Source: Ferrigenium kumadai (lineage in GTDB: Bacteria; Pseudomonadota; Gammaproteobacteria; Burkholderiales; Gallionellaceae). From it: DNA of 64,000 bases. Location of the stretch: positions 1,674,001 through 1,738,000 of the forward strand of contig NZ_AP019536.1 in NCBI RefSeq assembly GCF_018324385.1, read 5' to 3'. Positions 45,470 through 53,370 of the stretch are shown here, piece after piece. The stretch's first letter is position 1, and each line of letters opens with the position of its first letter. Under the pieces are notes generated by a model that did not search any database, was not told where the DNA came from, and saw nothing but the letters and a program-made list of their open reading frames with translations. A program made the position numbers and the translations under genes.

Positions 45470-46369
45470 ATGCTGGTCAGGCTGCGCCGCGAATACGCGC
45501 AACTGGTCACCTCCGGCGCGCAGCTGTTGCTGCTGTTCGCCGGCTTCAAGCTGGAGTCGCGCGAGGGCTGGCTGGGCACCCTGTCGGCGATGGCGCTCAT
45601 CAGCTTCTTCGCCTGGTTGTCGGCGCTGTACCGGCTGCGCACGATCCGCGACACCCCCACCTCGAAAATCGCTTCCGCCGCACAGGGCTACGTCGAACTC
45701 GTCGGTCGCGGCCGCCCCTTCGGCGATACGCCGCTCATCAGCAAACTGCGGGGATTGCCCTGCCTGTGGTACCGCTACACGGTCGAACGCCGCACCGACA
45801 AGGACCACTGGGAAACCGTCGATAGCGGCGAGAGCGTCGATTCGTTCGTACTGCGCGACGACAGCGGCGAGTGCGTGGTCGACCCGGAGCATGCCGAGAT
45901 CGTCACCAGGCATCGCGACCAGTGGACCGATGGCGACCACCGCTATACCGAGTGGAAGTTCATCCAGGACGACAGCATCTATGCCATCGGCGAGTTCCGC
46001 ACGCGCAGCCTGGGCGCGGAATTCGACTCGCGCTCCGAACTCAACGCGCTGCTCGCCGAGTGGAAGCAAGACAAGCCCGCGTTGCATGCGCGCTTCGACC
46101 TCAACCAGGACGGTCAACTCGACATGAAGGAGTGGATGCTGGCGCGCCAGGCCGCCAAGCGCGAGGTGGAAAAGAAGAGGCGCGAGGTGCAGGCGCAGCC
46201 CGATATCCACCTTCTCGACCTGCCGAGTGACGGCAAGCTGTTCCTGCTCAGCAACCTCACACCGGAAAAACTCTCACGCCGCTACCTGTTCTGGTCATGG
46301 GCTCATCTGGTCATCTTCTTCGGCGCACTGGCCGGTTTCGGCTGGGTGCTCAGCAATCCACCTTATTGA
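45470..46369 (+). CDS. GIDE-domain membrane protein with an EF-hand-like motif
   Basis: The 299-residue product has two N-terminal hydrophobic spans (about 14-24 and 38-54), a GIDE domain (about 60-200: GYVELVGRGRPFGDTPLISKLRGLPCLWYRYTVE) and a C-terminal span (about 275-295). Residues 206-217 (DLNQDGQLDMKE) form an EF-hand-like calcium loop, which is unusual in this family. Bacterial GIDE proteins lack the eukaryotic RING domain and pair with LemA. A calcium-responsive envelope role is inference. Confidence 0.88.
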   Translation: MLVRLRREYAQLVTSGAQLLLLFAGFKLESREGWLGTLSAMALISFFAWLSALYRLRTIRDTPTSKIASAAQGYVELVGRGRPFGDTPLISKLRGLPCLWYRYTVERRTDKDHWETVDSGESVDSFVLRDDSGECVVDPEHAEIVTRHRDQWTDGDHRYTEWKFIQDDSIYAIGEFRTRSLGAEFDSRSELNALLAEWKQDKPALHARFDLNQDGQLDMKEWMLARQAAKREVEKKRREVQAQPDIHLLDLPSDGKLFLLSNLTPEKLSRRYLFWSWAHLVIFFGALAGFGWVLSNPPY

Positions 46370-46425
46370 TTCCAACAAGCGGGACACATAAGGTTTATCC
46401 CTCACCAACCATGGAGGGAACGGCG

Positions 46426-46812
46426 ATGAACGAACCATTCAAACAACATGGGGCATTCAGCTGGAGTGAGCTGATGACCATGGACGTGGAAGCGGCGAAG
46501 GCCTTCTACACCAAGCTCTTCGGCTGGGTCATGGAAGACATGAAGATGCCCGGCATGACCTATACCGTGATCAAGGTGGGAGGTAACGGGATAGGCGGCA
46601 TCATGGCGATCCCGAAAGATGCCAAAGGCATGCCGCCGGCATGGGGCACCTACGTCACGGTCGACGACGTCGACGCGACGGCGAAGACCGCCGAACAGCT
46701 GGGCGCGAAACTCTGCGTGCCGCCGACCGACATCCCCGACGTCGGCCGTTTCTGCGTGATCCAGGACCCGCAAGGCGCCACGATCAACGCCATCACCTAC
46801 AAGAAAATGTGA
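46426..46812 (+). CDS. VOC family (glyoxalase-like) protein
   Basis: The 128-residue product has a single VOC domain: FSWSELMTMDVEAAKAFYTKLFGW and later GRFCVIQDPQGATINAITYKK. The metal-ligand pattern is partial, so the enzyme type is unclear. GGAGGGAA lies about 8 bases before ATG 46426, favouring it over ATG 46411. Confidence 0.88.
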   Translation: MNEPFKQHGAFSWSELMTMDVEAAKAFYTKLFGWVMEDMKMPGMTYTVIKVGGNGIGGIMAIPKDAKGMPPAWGTYVTVDDVDATAKTAEQLGAKLCVPPTDIPDVGRFCVIQDPQGATINAITYKKM

Positions 46813-46992
46813 CCGTCGCAGGGGCGGGTGCATCCCTCTGCCGGCCAGCGCTGACGGCTACCTAGTTTTACCACCAGATATACAGCCGAACACTGTATGT
46901 CCACCCGTTACCCGCTGTGCAAATATCGTCGCGTCCGGCTGCCACTCTGGTTTTCCCGGCCGCCGCCAACCGATCAGGAAGGAAGCGAAATC
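46813..46992. other. Intergenic region upstream of the encapsulin operon
   Basis: Within 180 bp, ATACAG (46880-46885) and CTGTAT (46893-46898) form an inverted repeat around seven bases. It could be an operator, but no regulator family can be named; it is not a Fur consensus. No gene is seen. Confidence 0.45.
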
Positions 46993-47373
46993 ATGTCACA
47001 CGAAGGCCTGCACGAGCGCGAAGAGAAACTCGCCATCCCGACGGTGGATGCCCACCGCGCCATCCTTTCGCTGATGGAGGAATTCGAGGCGGTGGACTGG
47101 TACCACCAGCGGGCCGATGCCTGCACCGATGCGGAGTTGCGCGACATCCTGCTGCACAACATGCACGAGGAGATGGAGCATGCGGCGATGCTGCTGGAAT
47201 GGCTGCGCCGCAGCACGCCCAGACTGGATGAGATCCTGAGGACCTATCTGTTCACGCAGGGCGATCTCACCCGCCTCGAAGAAAAGAACAAGAGCAAGAT
47301 CGCCGGCGATAGCCTTGCGCAAAGCGAGGGCGGAACACGACGCATGACCGTCGGCCACATGAAAGGAGCATGA
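46993..47373 (+). CDS. Encapsulated ferritin-like protein (EncFtn), encapsulin cargo
   Basis: The product has 126 residues and closely follows the EncFtn pattern (EEFEAVDWYHQRADACTD, HNMHEEMEHAAMLLEWLRR, TYLFTQGDL). The ferroxidase residues are all present: Glu30, Glu60 and His63 here, with Trp36 and Tyr37. The C-terminus MTVGHMKGA matches the encapsulin targeting peptide. It forms an annular decamer that oxidises Fe(II) but needs the shell to store it. ATG 46993 follows GGAAGGAAGCGAAATC. The shell gene begins 1 bp after the stop. Confidence 0.95.
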   Translation: MSHEGLHEREEKLAIPTVDAHRAILSLMEEFEAVDWYHQRADACTDAELRDILLHNMHEEMEHAAMLLEWLRRSTPRLDEILRTYLFTQGDLTRLEEKNKSKIAGDSLAQSEGGTRRMTVGHMKGA

Positions 47374-47374
47374 C

Positions 47375-48172
47375 ATGGACACCCCTACCCTGCCATTCGA
47401 CCCCGTCATCCTCGACCGCATGGAAGAGATGGCGATAGCCGAGGCGCGAAAAATATTGACCGCCCGCCGCTTCCTGCCGGTAGAAGGCCCCTTCGGGCTG
47501 GGATATCTGGCCGCGCCGGTGGGCAATGACGACCAGCGCCAGCATGCCTCGCATGGTGCCACCACCATCATCGCCCGCACCATCCCCGTGCCGATGATCT
47601 TCCGGCATTTCACCATGAGCCGCCGGCGCGTCTCCGCACATCTCGAGCTGGGCCAGCCGCTGGACTTCAGCCAACTCGGCCAGGCGACCTTCGAACTGGC
47701 GGCGCGCGAAGACGAGCTGATCTATCAGGGCGACCCGGAATTCGGATTGGCAGGACTGTGCACGGTCGAGAACCGCAACCACCTGGACGCGGGGAACTGG
47801 AACGACGTGGAGCAGGTGCTGCGCGACGTGCTGGCGGCAGTGACGCTGCTGGACAATGCGCACTTCCACGGCCCGTATGCCATGGTGCTCGAGCCCAGGC
47901 TGTACAACAACCTGTTCCGGCGTTACACGGAAGGCTCGGACATACTGCAGATCGACCACCTGAAAGGGCTGTGCACCCTGGGCATCTACAAGGCCGACAT
48001 CCGCGGCGGCGTACTGGCTGCGCCGGAAGCCGGCACGCTCCTGGTCGGCGAGGATCTCGCCGTGGCATTCACCTTCCCCGATTCCGCCCACTTCAATTTC
48101 ACCGTGCGCGAGTCCATCGTGCTGCGCATCAACGCTCCCAAGGCGATCTGCACCATCAGTCCAAAAGGTTAG
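47375..48172 (+). CDS. Encapsulin shell protein (family 1, HK97 fold)
   Basis: This 265-residue protein shows the linocin M18/family 1 encapsulin pattern: PFDPVILDRMEEMAIAEARKILTARRFLPVEGPFGLGY, then a long beta-alpha region ending VRESIVLRINAPKAICTI. Such shells assemble as T=1 60-mers about 24 nm wide and take in the EncFtn cargo through its C-terminal peptide. Together they make an iron-storage nanocompartment. Length is typical (about 265). AAAGGAG precedes ATG 47375. Confidence 0.95.
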   Translation: MDTPTLPFDPVILDRMEEMAIAEARKILTARRFLPVEGPFGLGYLAAPVGNDDQRQHASHGATTIIARTIPVPMIFRHFTMSRRRVSAHLELGQPLDFSQLGQATFELAAREDELIYQGDPEFGLAGLCTVENRNHLDAGNWNDVEQVLRDVLAAVTLLDNAHFHGPYAMVLEPRLYNNLFRRYTEGSDILQIDHLKGLCTLGIYKADIRGGVLAAPEAGTLLVGEDLAVAFTFPDSAHFNFTVRESIVLRINAPKAICTISPKG

Positions 48173-48268
48173 CGCAGATAGCCACCGCATAACCAGCGAC
48201 TTGGCCGTTGTATTTAGACGGCCTAGTCGAATGGCTAGTCGTCTCATCAGTAGTTTTTCAACGGCCTG

Positions 48269-49162
48269 CTAAACCAGGCCGCCCTCGGCGATCTGCCGGT
48301 AGACAATTCCCTTCAACCAGAGCGCATTCGCGGCGGAGACATCGCGGAAGGCGATGCCGTATTCCATCATGTTGGCCTCCGCCTCCCTGCCGGCTTGCGG
48401 CATATGCACATGCACGATCGTCGCATTGAGGTTCAAGTTGGTCTTCAGCTCATCCAGGTCGGCATGCAAAGAAAGCCGCAAGGCCTCGCCCGGATTGCCC
48501 AGCAAAGGTGGTGCATGAAGTTGCGCGCCATCCGGGCTGAGATTGACGATGCGGACCATTTCGTGGGAGCCCTGTGCGTCGGTCACGGTGGCACCGAGGC
48601 TCACCCTGGCCCAGGGCGACCGGCGCAGCTTCTGTACGCGCACCTCGACGGGGTAATCCAGATGCATGTAATGGACAGGGCTGATGCACAGGCGCTGGAT
48701 GGAGGTCTGAAATGCATGGATGTTGTTTCCGGTCACCATGCGCACTTCCACCTGCTCGCCATCCATCAGAATAAGTGGGGTTCCGGCAATGGCCGGCGTC
48801 GTCACCAGGATGCTCCGGTTCTTGATATAGCCGACCATGTGAGCGGAATAATAGGTTTGGAGATTCCGGTTCAGCAGGCGCAACTGAACTCGCGCCCCGA
48901 CCTGGGGCTTGATGCCCTGCGACGGAAACCCTCTTATCGGCTCGACATCCCTGAACTCGACCCAGTCACCCGCCTCATGGGTTTGTGCCTGCGCATCCAT
49001 GTCCCGCAGCAAGCCTCTGGCGAGCAGGCTCTCCAGTTGCTCACGGCTTGCCACCAATTCGCCGCGCGCAAACACGATGTAACCGTCGCGGTCATACAAG
49101 CGCCAGGGCAAGGGGCTGCCGACGGGAATGTCTTCTACGGTGACAGGCTGGAGATTCATCAT
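48269..49162 (-). CDS. PilZ-domain flagellar brake protein (YcgR-like)
   Basis: The 297-residue product has a YcgR-N-like domain (about 75-170, GARVQLRLLNRNLQTYYSAHMVGYIKNRSILV) and a PilZ domain (about 175-285). The c-di-GMP motif is partly relaxed: HYMHLDYPVEVRVQKLRRSPWAR instead of RxxxR, with NLSPDGAQL (D/NxSxxG) intact. Family members slow the flagellar motor on binding c-di-GMP. Start 49162 or 49159 is likely (MMNLQPVTVEDI); no clear ribosome site. It converges with the encapsulin gene. Confidence 0.82.
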   Translation of the reverse strand: MMNLQPVTVEDIPVGSPLPWRLYDRDGYIVFARGELVASREQLESLLARGLLRDMDAQAQTHEAGDWVEFRDVEPIRGFPSQGIKPQVGARVQLRLLNRNLQTYYSAHMVGYIKNRSILVTTPAIAGTPLILMDGEQVEVRMVTGNNIHAFQTSIQRLCISPVHYMHLDYPVEVRVQKLRRSPWARVSLGATVTDAQGSHEMVRIVNLSPDGAQLHAPPLLGNPGEALRLSLHADLDELKTNLNLNATIVHVHMPQAGREAEANMMEYGIAFRDVSAANALWLKGIVYRQIAEGGLV

Positions 49163-49184
49163 GGTCAGGAGGATGGCGCGAGCA

Positions 49185-49580
49185 TCACCATTCTTCCGGC
49201 AATTCGAGCCTGTCGGGCGCCAGGTCGATGATCTCCCGCTGCACCAGGATGTTGAATTCCTCATAGATAGGCTCGGCGCAGTGAAGCAGTTCTTCGCTGA
49301 GCTGTTCGAGGAATTTTTCGCCCTTCCAGACCCATTCGACCGGGATGCAAATCCCCTTGTCGTCCTCGGTCCCGAAGCTGGACAGCACGATGCCCACCGA
49401 TTTCACGGTGAGGCCGGTCTGCGGAGTGTAGTGTTTGACGAAGACGACATCTTCCGTGGCGATGCGCCGGAAGGAGCCGAGCAACGCCGCCTCCCTCTCA
49501 TTGGATTTGTCCAGGCACACCAGCCCGTGGTCTAGAGTACTGTCCGTGTGGTGTTCGTCTATCCCGAAAAAAGAAGTCAT
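49185..49580 (-). CDS. Hypothetical protein
   Basis: The 131-residue protein is hydrophilic and acidic, with segments SFRRIATEDVVFVKHYTPQTGLTVKSVGIVLSSF and GEKFLEQLSEELLHCAEPIYEEFNIL. I cannot assign a family. GGAGG lies 6 bases before ATG 49580, so the start is clear. It precedes the YcgR-like gene on the same strand by 22 bp and is probably co-transcribed with it. Confidence 0.75.
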   Translation of the reverse strand: MTSFFGIDEHHTDSTLDHGLVCLDKSNEREAALLGSFRRIATEDVVFVKHYTPQTGLTVKSVGIVLSSFGTEDDKGICIPVEWVWKGEKFLEQLSEELLHCAEPIYEEFNILVQREIIDLAPDRLELPEEW

Positions 49581-49727
49581 CGTATCCTCCATGCCATGAT
49601 GCCGACAGCCATGGCGGCGATTCGGAAGGCGTAACAGGAAGCAGGCGCCCGTTGCCGCCATTCACCCGCTGGAAACTATGCGACTATCCGGCGCCCCTCC
49701 GGCGGACGAGGGGCTGCCGGCATGGCA

Positions 49728-49931
49728 TCAGGCATATTGAATGTTCGCTGCCTGCTTGCCCTTCGCTCCTTGCATGATCTCGAAGGTGACCCGCTGACCT
49801 TCCTTCAGGGACTTGAACCCGTGCGCCTGGATGGCGGAGAAATGCGCGAAGATATCCTCGCCGCCGTCGTCCGGGCTGATGAAACCGAATCCCTTTGCGT
49901 CGTTGAACCATTTAACGATACCAGTTGCCAT
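49728..49931 (-). CDS. Cold-shock domain protein (CspA family)
   Basis: This 67-residue protein is a single cold-shock domain with RNP motifs KGFGFI and DIFAHF. It binds single-stranded nucleic acids as an RNA chaperone. The ATG at 49931 has AAGGAAA upstream. About 100 bp of upstream sequence is free for a regulatory leader, as usual for csp genes. A single gene. Confidence 0.97.
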   Translation of the reverse strand: MATGIVKWFNDAKGFGFISPDDGGEDIFAHFSAIQAHGFKSLKEGQRVTFEIMQGAKGKQAANIQYA

Positions 49932-50070
49932 GATGCGTTTTCCTTAAAGAGTTGAAAGATGTACCAGGCCATCCGACCGGTATGCGCAACTTAGCAACCC
50001 CTAAACCCCGGCTCAATAAACAAAACCCTGTAAATTAAGGCGCGGTATCTATCCATCCCGAACCCGCGAA

Positions 50071-50101
50071 ACAAAAGGGCGGATCATAATGATCCGCCCT
50101 T
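50071..50101 (-). terminator. Rho-independent terminator after the cytochrome b561 gene
   Basis: GGGCGGATC (50077-50085) pairs with GATCCGCCC (50091-50099) around ATAAT. Read on the minus strand the stem is followed by TTTTGTTT, so it ends minus-strand transcription from the cytochrome gene about 40 bp upstream. Confidence 0.9.
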
Positions 50102-50137
50102 CGATTGCCGCATCAGCCAGATTCCGGCAGCGCTGCC

Positions 50138-50659
50138 TCAGCCCTTATTGCGCAGCGACATGCGATCCATGATGTTGTCCTTCATCACGAACTGGTGCTT
50201 GAGCGCGCCCAGCAGGTGAACCACCACCAGCGTGATCAGCACGGTCACCAGCACTTCGTGGACCTCGTGCGCCTCCACACCCTGGAACTTCGCCGGCAAC
50301 AGGGTCGCGTCGCCAGACATGATCGCCTTGCCCACATCGCTGCCCAGCACCACCATCATGCCGCTCACCGGCAACAGGACCAGCACTGCGTACAGCGCGT
50401 AATGGATTCCCTTGGCGACCTTGTCCATCGGGGTGTTGCCCATTGCCGGAGGAATGCCGTCCTTGCTGCGGAAAACCAGGCGTGCCAGCGTCATCAGCAA
50501 CACCGAGGCTCCCACCAGCAAGTGGACCACGTAACCCGCGATCGTCGCGCCGCCTTCATGACGCGCTTCGTCCAGGGCATCGCCCAGGAACCATGCGGCG
50601 ACCAGCAAGGCCAGGGTCAGCCAGTGAATGATGATGTTGCGTTTGCTGTATTTTTCCAT
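50138..50659 (-). CDS. Cytochrome b561 family protein
   Basis: The product has 173 residues with four membrane spans and His ligands in NIIIHWLTLALL, YVVHLLVGAS, KGIHYALYAVL and VLVTVLITLVVVHLLGAL. The CybB family binds two haems b and transfers electrons from quinol, possibly to superoxide. The sequence from PVSGMMVV to EAHEVHEVL is typical. The start at 50659 is a clear ATG (MEKYSKRN). Confidence 0.92.
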   Translation of the reverse strand: MEKYSKRNIIIHWLTLALLVAAWFLGDALDEARHEGGATIAGYVVHLLVGASVLLMTLARLVFRSKDGIPPAMGNTPMDKVAKGIHYALYAVLVLLPVSGMMVVLGSDVGKAIMSGDATLLPAKFQGVEAHEVHEVLVTVLITLVVVHLLGALKHQFVMKDNIMDRMSLRNKG

Positions 50660-50740
50660 GCGTAGAATCTCCAGAATTGATCGGTTGGTTTTTTTGTTCT
50701 GCTCCCTTGCGCCGGATTATAGCGAAAGGAGATACGAGAA

Positions 50741-52666
50741 TTATGACGATGAACCGGCGCGCTGTTCCAGCTCTTCCCATCGCTCCATCGCCGCCAGCAC
50801 TTCCGCCTCTATCTCCTCGCTGCGTGCCTGCAACTGCTTGGCGCGCTTGGGGTCGTTGCGGAAGATGCTGCCGTCGGCGAAGTGTGCGGTGATGTCGATC
50901 TGTTCCTGCTCCAGTGCCTCGATGCGCTTGGGCAGTTCCTCCAGTTCGCGTGCATCCTTGTAGCTGAGCTTGCTCTGCTTCGGCTTTTCCGCCGCCGAGG
51001 GTGCCGCCTGCACCACGGGCTTGACCGGTGCAGCGACCGGCTTGGCTGCCGTGCTCGCGGCCTGGAATTTCTGCACGCGCACCCAGTCCTCGTAGCCGCC
51101 GACGTATTCCATCAACTTGCCGTTGCCCTCGAACGCGATCACCTGCGTCACCACGTTGTCGAGGAAGGCGCGGTCGTGGCTGACCAGGAACAGCGTGCCA
51201 TCGTATTGCGCCAGCAGCTCTTCCAGCAGCTCCAGCGTCTCGATGTCCAGATCGTTGGTCGGTTCGTCCAGCACTAGCACGTTGGCGGGACGCGTGAACA
51301 ACCGCGCCAATAACAAACGATTGCGCTCGCCGCCGGAACAGCTCTTTACCGGCGAACGGGCGCGCTCCGGCGCGAACAGGAAATCGCCGAGGTAGCTGAT
51401 GACGTGTTTCTTCTGTCCGCCGATCTCGATGAAATCCGATCCCTGGCTGATGGTGTCAGCCAGCGTCGCCTCGTCGTCGAGCTGCGCGCGCAACTGGTCG
51501 AAATAGGCGACGGATATCTTCGTCCCCAGCTTGACGCTGCCGCTGTCCGGCTCCAGTTCGCCGAGGATGATCTTGAGCAGCGTGCTCTTGCCCGCGCCGT
51601 TGGGGCCGAGCAGACCGATCTTGTCGCCGCGCTGGATGCGGCAGGAAAAATCGTCGACGATCTTGCGCGCCCCGAACGACTTGCTCACGTTGGTGAGTTC
51701 CGCCACCAGCTTGCCGGAACGCTCGCCCGCATCGAGATTCATCTCGACCTTGCCCTGTTTCTCGCGCCGCGCCGCGCGCTCGCGGCGCAACTGTTCCAGA
51801 CGCAGCACGCGCCCTTCGTTGCGTGTGCGGCGGGCTTTGACGCCCTGGCGTATCCACACCTCTTCCTGTGCCAGCACCTTGTCGAACTTGGCGTTCACCA
51901 CGGCCTCGTCCGCCAGCATGCGTTCCTTGATGCTCAGGTAGTTGGCGAAGTTACCCTGAAAACTGGTCAGCCTGCCGCGGTCCAGTTCGACGATACGGGT
52001 GGATACGTTGTCGAGGAAGCGCCGGTCATGGGTGACGAACAGCACCGCGCCCCTGAATTCGTTGAGCAGGCCTTCGAGCCATTCGATGGAGGCGAAGTCG
52101 AGGTGGTTGGTCGGCTCGTCGAGGATCAGCACGTCCGGCTCGGCCACCAGCGCCTGCGCCAGCGCCACGCGTTTGCGCTGTCCGCCGGACAGGGCACCCA
52201 CGCGGTCGTCGGCGTTCAGGTCGAGCCTGGCGATGGCGGTTTCGATGCGCGCCTGCACCGACCAGCCGTTCTGTGCCTCGAGTTGGGTCTGCAAGTGCTG
52301 CATCTCTTCCAACAGCTTGTCGACATCCGCATCCGGCTCGGAGATTTGATGCGAGACATGATGGTAATCGTGCAGCAGCTGCTGGAGCTTGCCCAAGCCT
52401 TTCGCCACGGCGTCGAACACCGTGTCGTCGGCATCCAGCGCAGGCTCCTGGCTGACGTAGCAGATGCGTGCCGTCGGGGCGCGCCACACCAGCCCGTCAT
52501 CGAGATTCCCCTGCCCGGCGAGCACGCGCATCATGCTCGACTTGCCGCCGCCGTTGCGCCCGATCAGGCCGACGCGCTCGCCCTCGTCGAGCTGAAAGTC
52601 GGCGTGGTCCAGCAGCGCGACGTGCCCGAAGGCAAGGCTCGCCTTATCCAGTGTGACGAGTGGCAT
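50741..52666 (-). CDS. uup: ABC-F family ATPase (Uup-like)
   Basis: The 641-residue product has two ABC-F ATPase domains (Walker A GRNGGGKSS and GPNGAGKST; signatures LSGGQRKRV and CSGGERNRL; DEPTNHLD and DEPTNDLD) joined by a long linker. A C-terminal Ala/Pro-rich stretch and a coiled coil (KDARELEELPKRIEALEQEQIDITAHF) mark it as Uup rather than EttA or YbiT. Uup binds DNA or ribosomes and affects transposon excision in E. coli. It directly follows the small membrane gene, with no intervening base. Confidence 0.92.
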   Translation of the reverse strand: MPLVTLDKASLAFGHVALLDHADFQLDEGERVGLIGRNGGGKSSMMRVLAGQGNLDDGLVWRAPTARICYVSQEPALDADDTVFDAVAKGLGKLQQLLHDYHHVSHQISEPDADVDKLLEEMQHLQTQLEAQNGWSVQARIETAIARLDLNADDRVGALSGGQRKRVALAQALVAEPDVLILDEPTNHLDFASIEWLEGLLNEFRGAVLFVTHDRRFLDNVSTRIVELDRGRLTSFQGNFANYLSIKERMLADEAVVNAKFDKVLAQEEVWIRQGVKARRTRNEGRVLRLEQLRRERAARREKQGKVEMNLDAGERSGKLVAELTNVSKSFGARKIVDDFSCRIQRGDKIGLLGPNGAGKSTLLKIILGELEPDSGSVKLGTKISVAYFDQLRAQLDDEATLADTISQGSDFIEIGGQKKHVISYLGDFLFAPERARSPVKSCSGGERNRLLLARLFTRPANVLVLDEPTNDLDIETLELLEELLAQYDGTLFLVSHDRAFLDNVVTQVIAFEGNGKLMEYVGGYEDWVRVQKFQAASTAAKPVAAPVKPVVQAAPSAAEKPKQSKLSYKDARELEELPKRIEALEQEQIDITAHFADGSIFRNDPKRAKQLQARSEEIEAEVLAAMERWEELEQRAGSSS

Positions 52667-53110
52667 CTACTTGGCTTCTTGCTGAGGCAGCGAGGATTGA
52701 TAGAGGAACGAGAAGCCCACTGCCCAACAACCCATCGCCCAGTAACCGAACGCCGTGGTGAATTTTTGCAGGATCAGGTGCGTGTTGTGATCGCTGATAG
52801 AAGGCTCGAAGAACTGGAACACGAACAGCAGTGCCGCCAGCACGTTGCCCAGCAGCACGATGCGCTGGCCGAAGCGGTATCCGTTGCCTTCGGGCTTGCC
52901 CTCCGGGGGCAGCGAACCGCGGAAGTGCAGCACCAGGTAGACCACCATCAGCGACAGCAGCGCGCCAACGATACGCCCCGGGATGTCACCCTCGAACGTC
53001 GTTGCGCCCAGTGCATCCAGCAGCGTGCGGCCGACCGCCGCCACCCAGCCCATTGCCAGCGTCTGCGGAATGAAGAACCACGCCAAAAACAAGTTGATGC
53101 GACCCTGCAT
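52667..53110 (-). CDS. Four-span membrane protein, unknown function
   Basis: This 147-residue protein has four hydrophobic spans (about 5-25, 45-65, 82-102 and 118-138). No motif is recognised. GAGGAAA lies 6 bases before ATG 53110; a start at 53161 would reach into the region just after the tRNA gene. Its stop TAG is immediately followed by the uup ATG, so the two are coupled. Confidence 0.75.
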   Translation of the reverse strand: MQGRINLFLAWFFIPQTLAMGWVAAVGRTLLDALGATTFEGDIPGRIVGALLSLMVVYLVLHFRGSLPPEGKPEGNGYRFGQRIVLLGNVLAALLFVFQFFEPSISDHNTHLILQKFTTAFGYWAMGCWAVGFSFLYQSSLPQQEAK

Positions 53111-53205
53111 AGTATTTCCTCTGTGCGGAATATTTCGAATGGCGCGCATGATACCAGTCAATGCGTTTCTGATTGCGGCGCATTTCCGCTAGAATGCGCA
53201 CCGCT

Positions 53206-53280
53206 GTCCTCGTAGTTAAATGGATATAACCGGCCCCTCCTAAGGGTCAATTACAGGTTCGATTCCTGTCGAGGACGCCA
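53206..53280 (+). tRNA. tRNA-Arg (anticodon CCT)
   Basis: The 75-nt gene folds as a full cloverleaf: acceptor GTCCTCG/CGAGGAC, anticodon loop CTCCTAA with anticodon CCT, T arm ACAGG-TTCGATT-CCTGT and an encoded CCA end. It reads AGG codons. tRNA-Arg(CCT) genes are common integration sites, but I see no integrase or att duplication nearby. Confidence 0.97.
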
Positions 53281-53370
53281 ATTTCCCCTTCCCGGATTCA
53301 GGCTATCTGCCCGTTTCTGTGGGGTATCACCCTACCCCCTGCCTGCCACGAATGAGATTAATATTGCGGA

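Noticed and set aside
46880-46898. LexA (SOS) box before the encapsulin operon
   Set aside because: The half-sites are in the opposite order (ACAG then CTGT) to the CTGT-N8-ACAG consensus.
51404-53215. About 600-codon open frame on the plus strand opposite uup
   Set aside because: It is antisense to a clear ABC-F gene and to a membrane gene, and its composition is typical of a shadow frame.
53206-53370. tRNA-Arg as attachment site of a genomic island
   Set aside because: No integrase, no partial duplication of the tRNA 3' end in the window, and the neighbours on both sides look like core genes.
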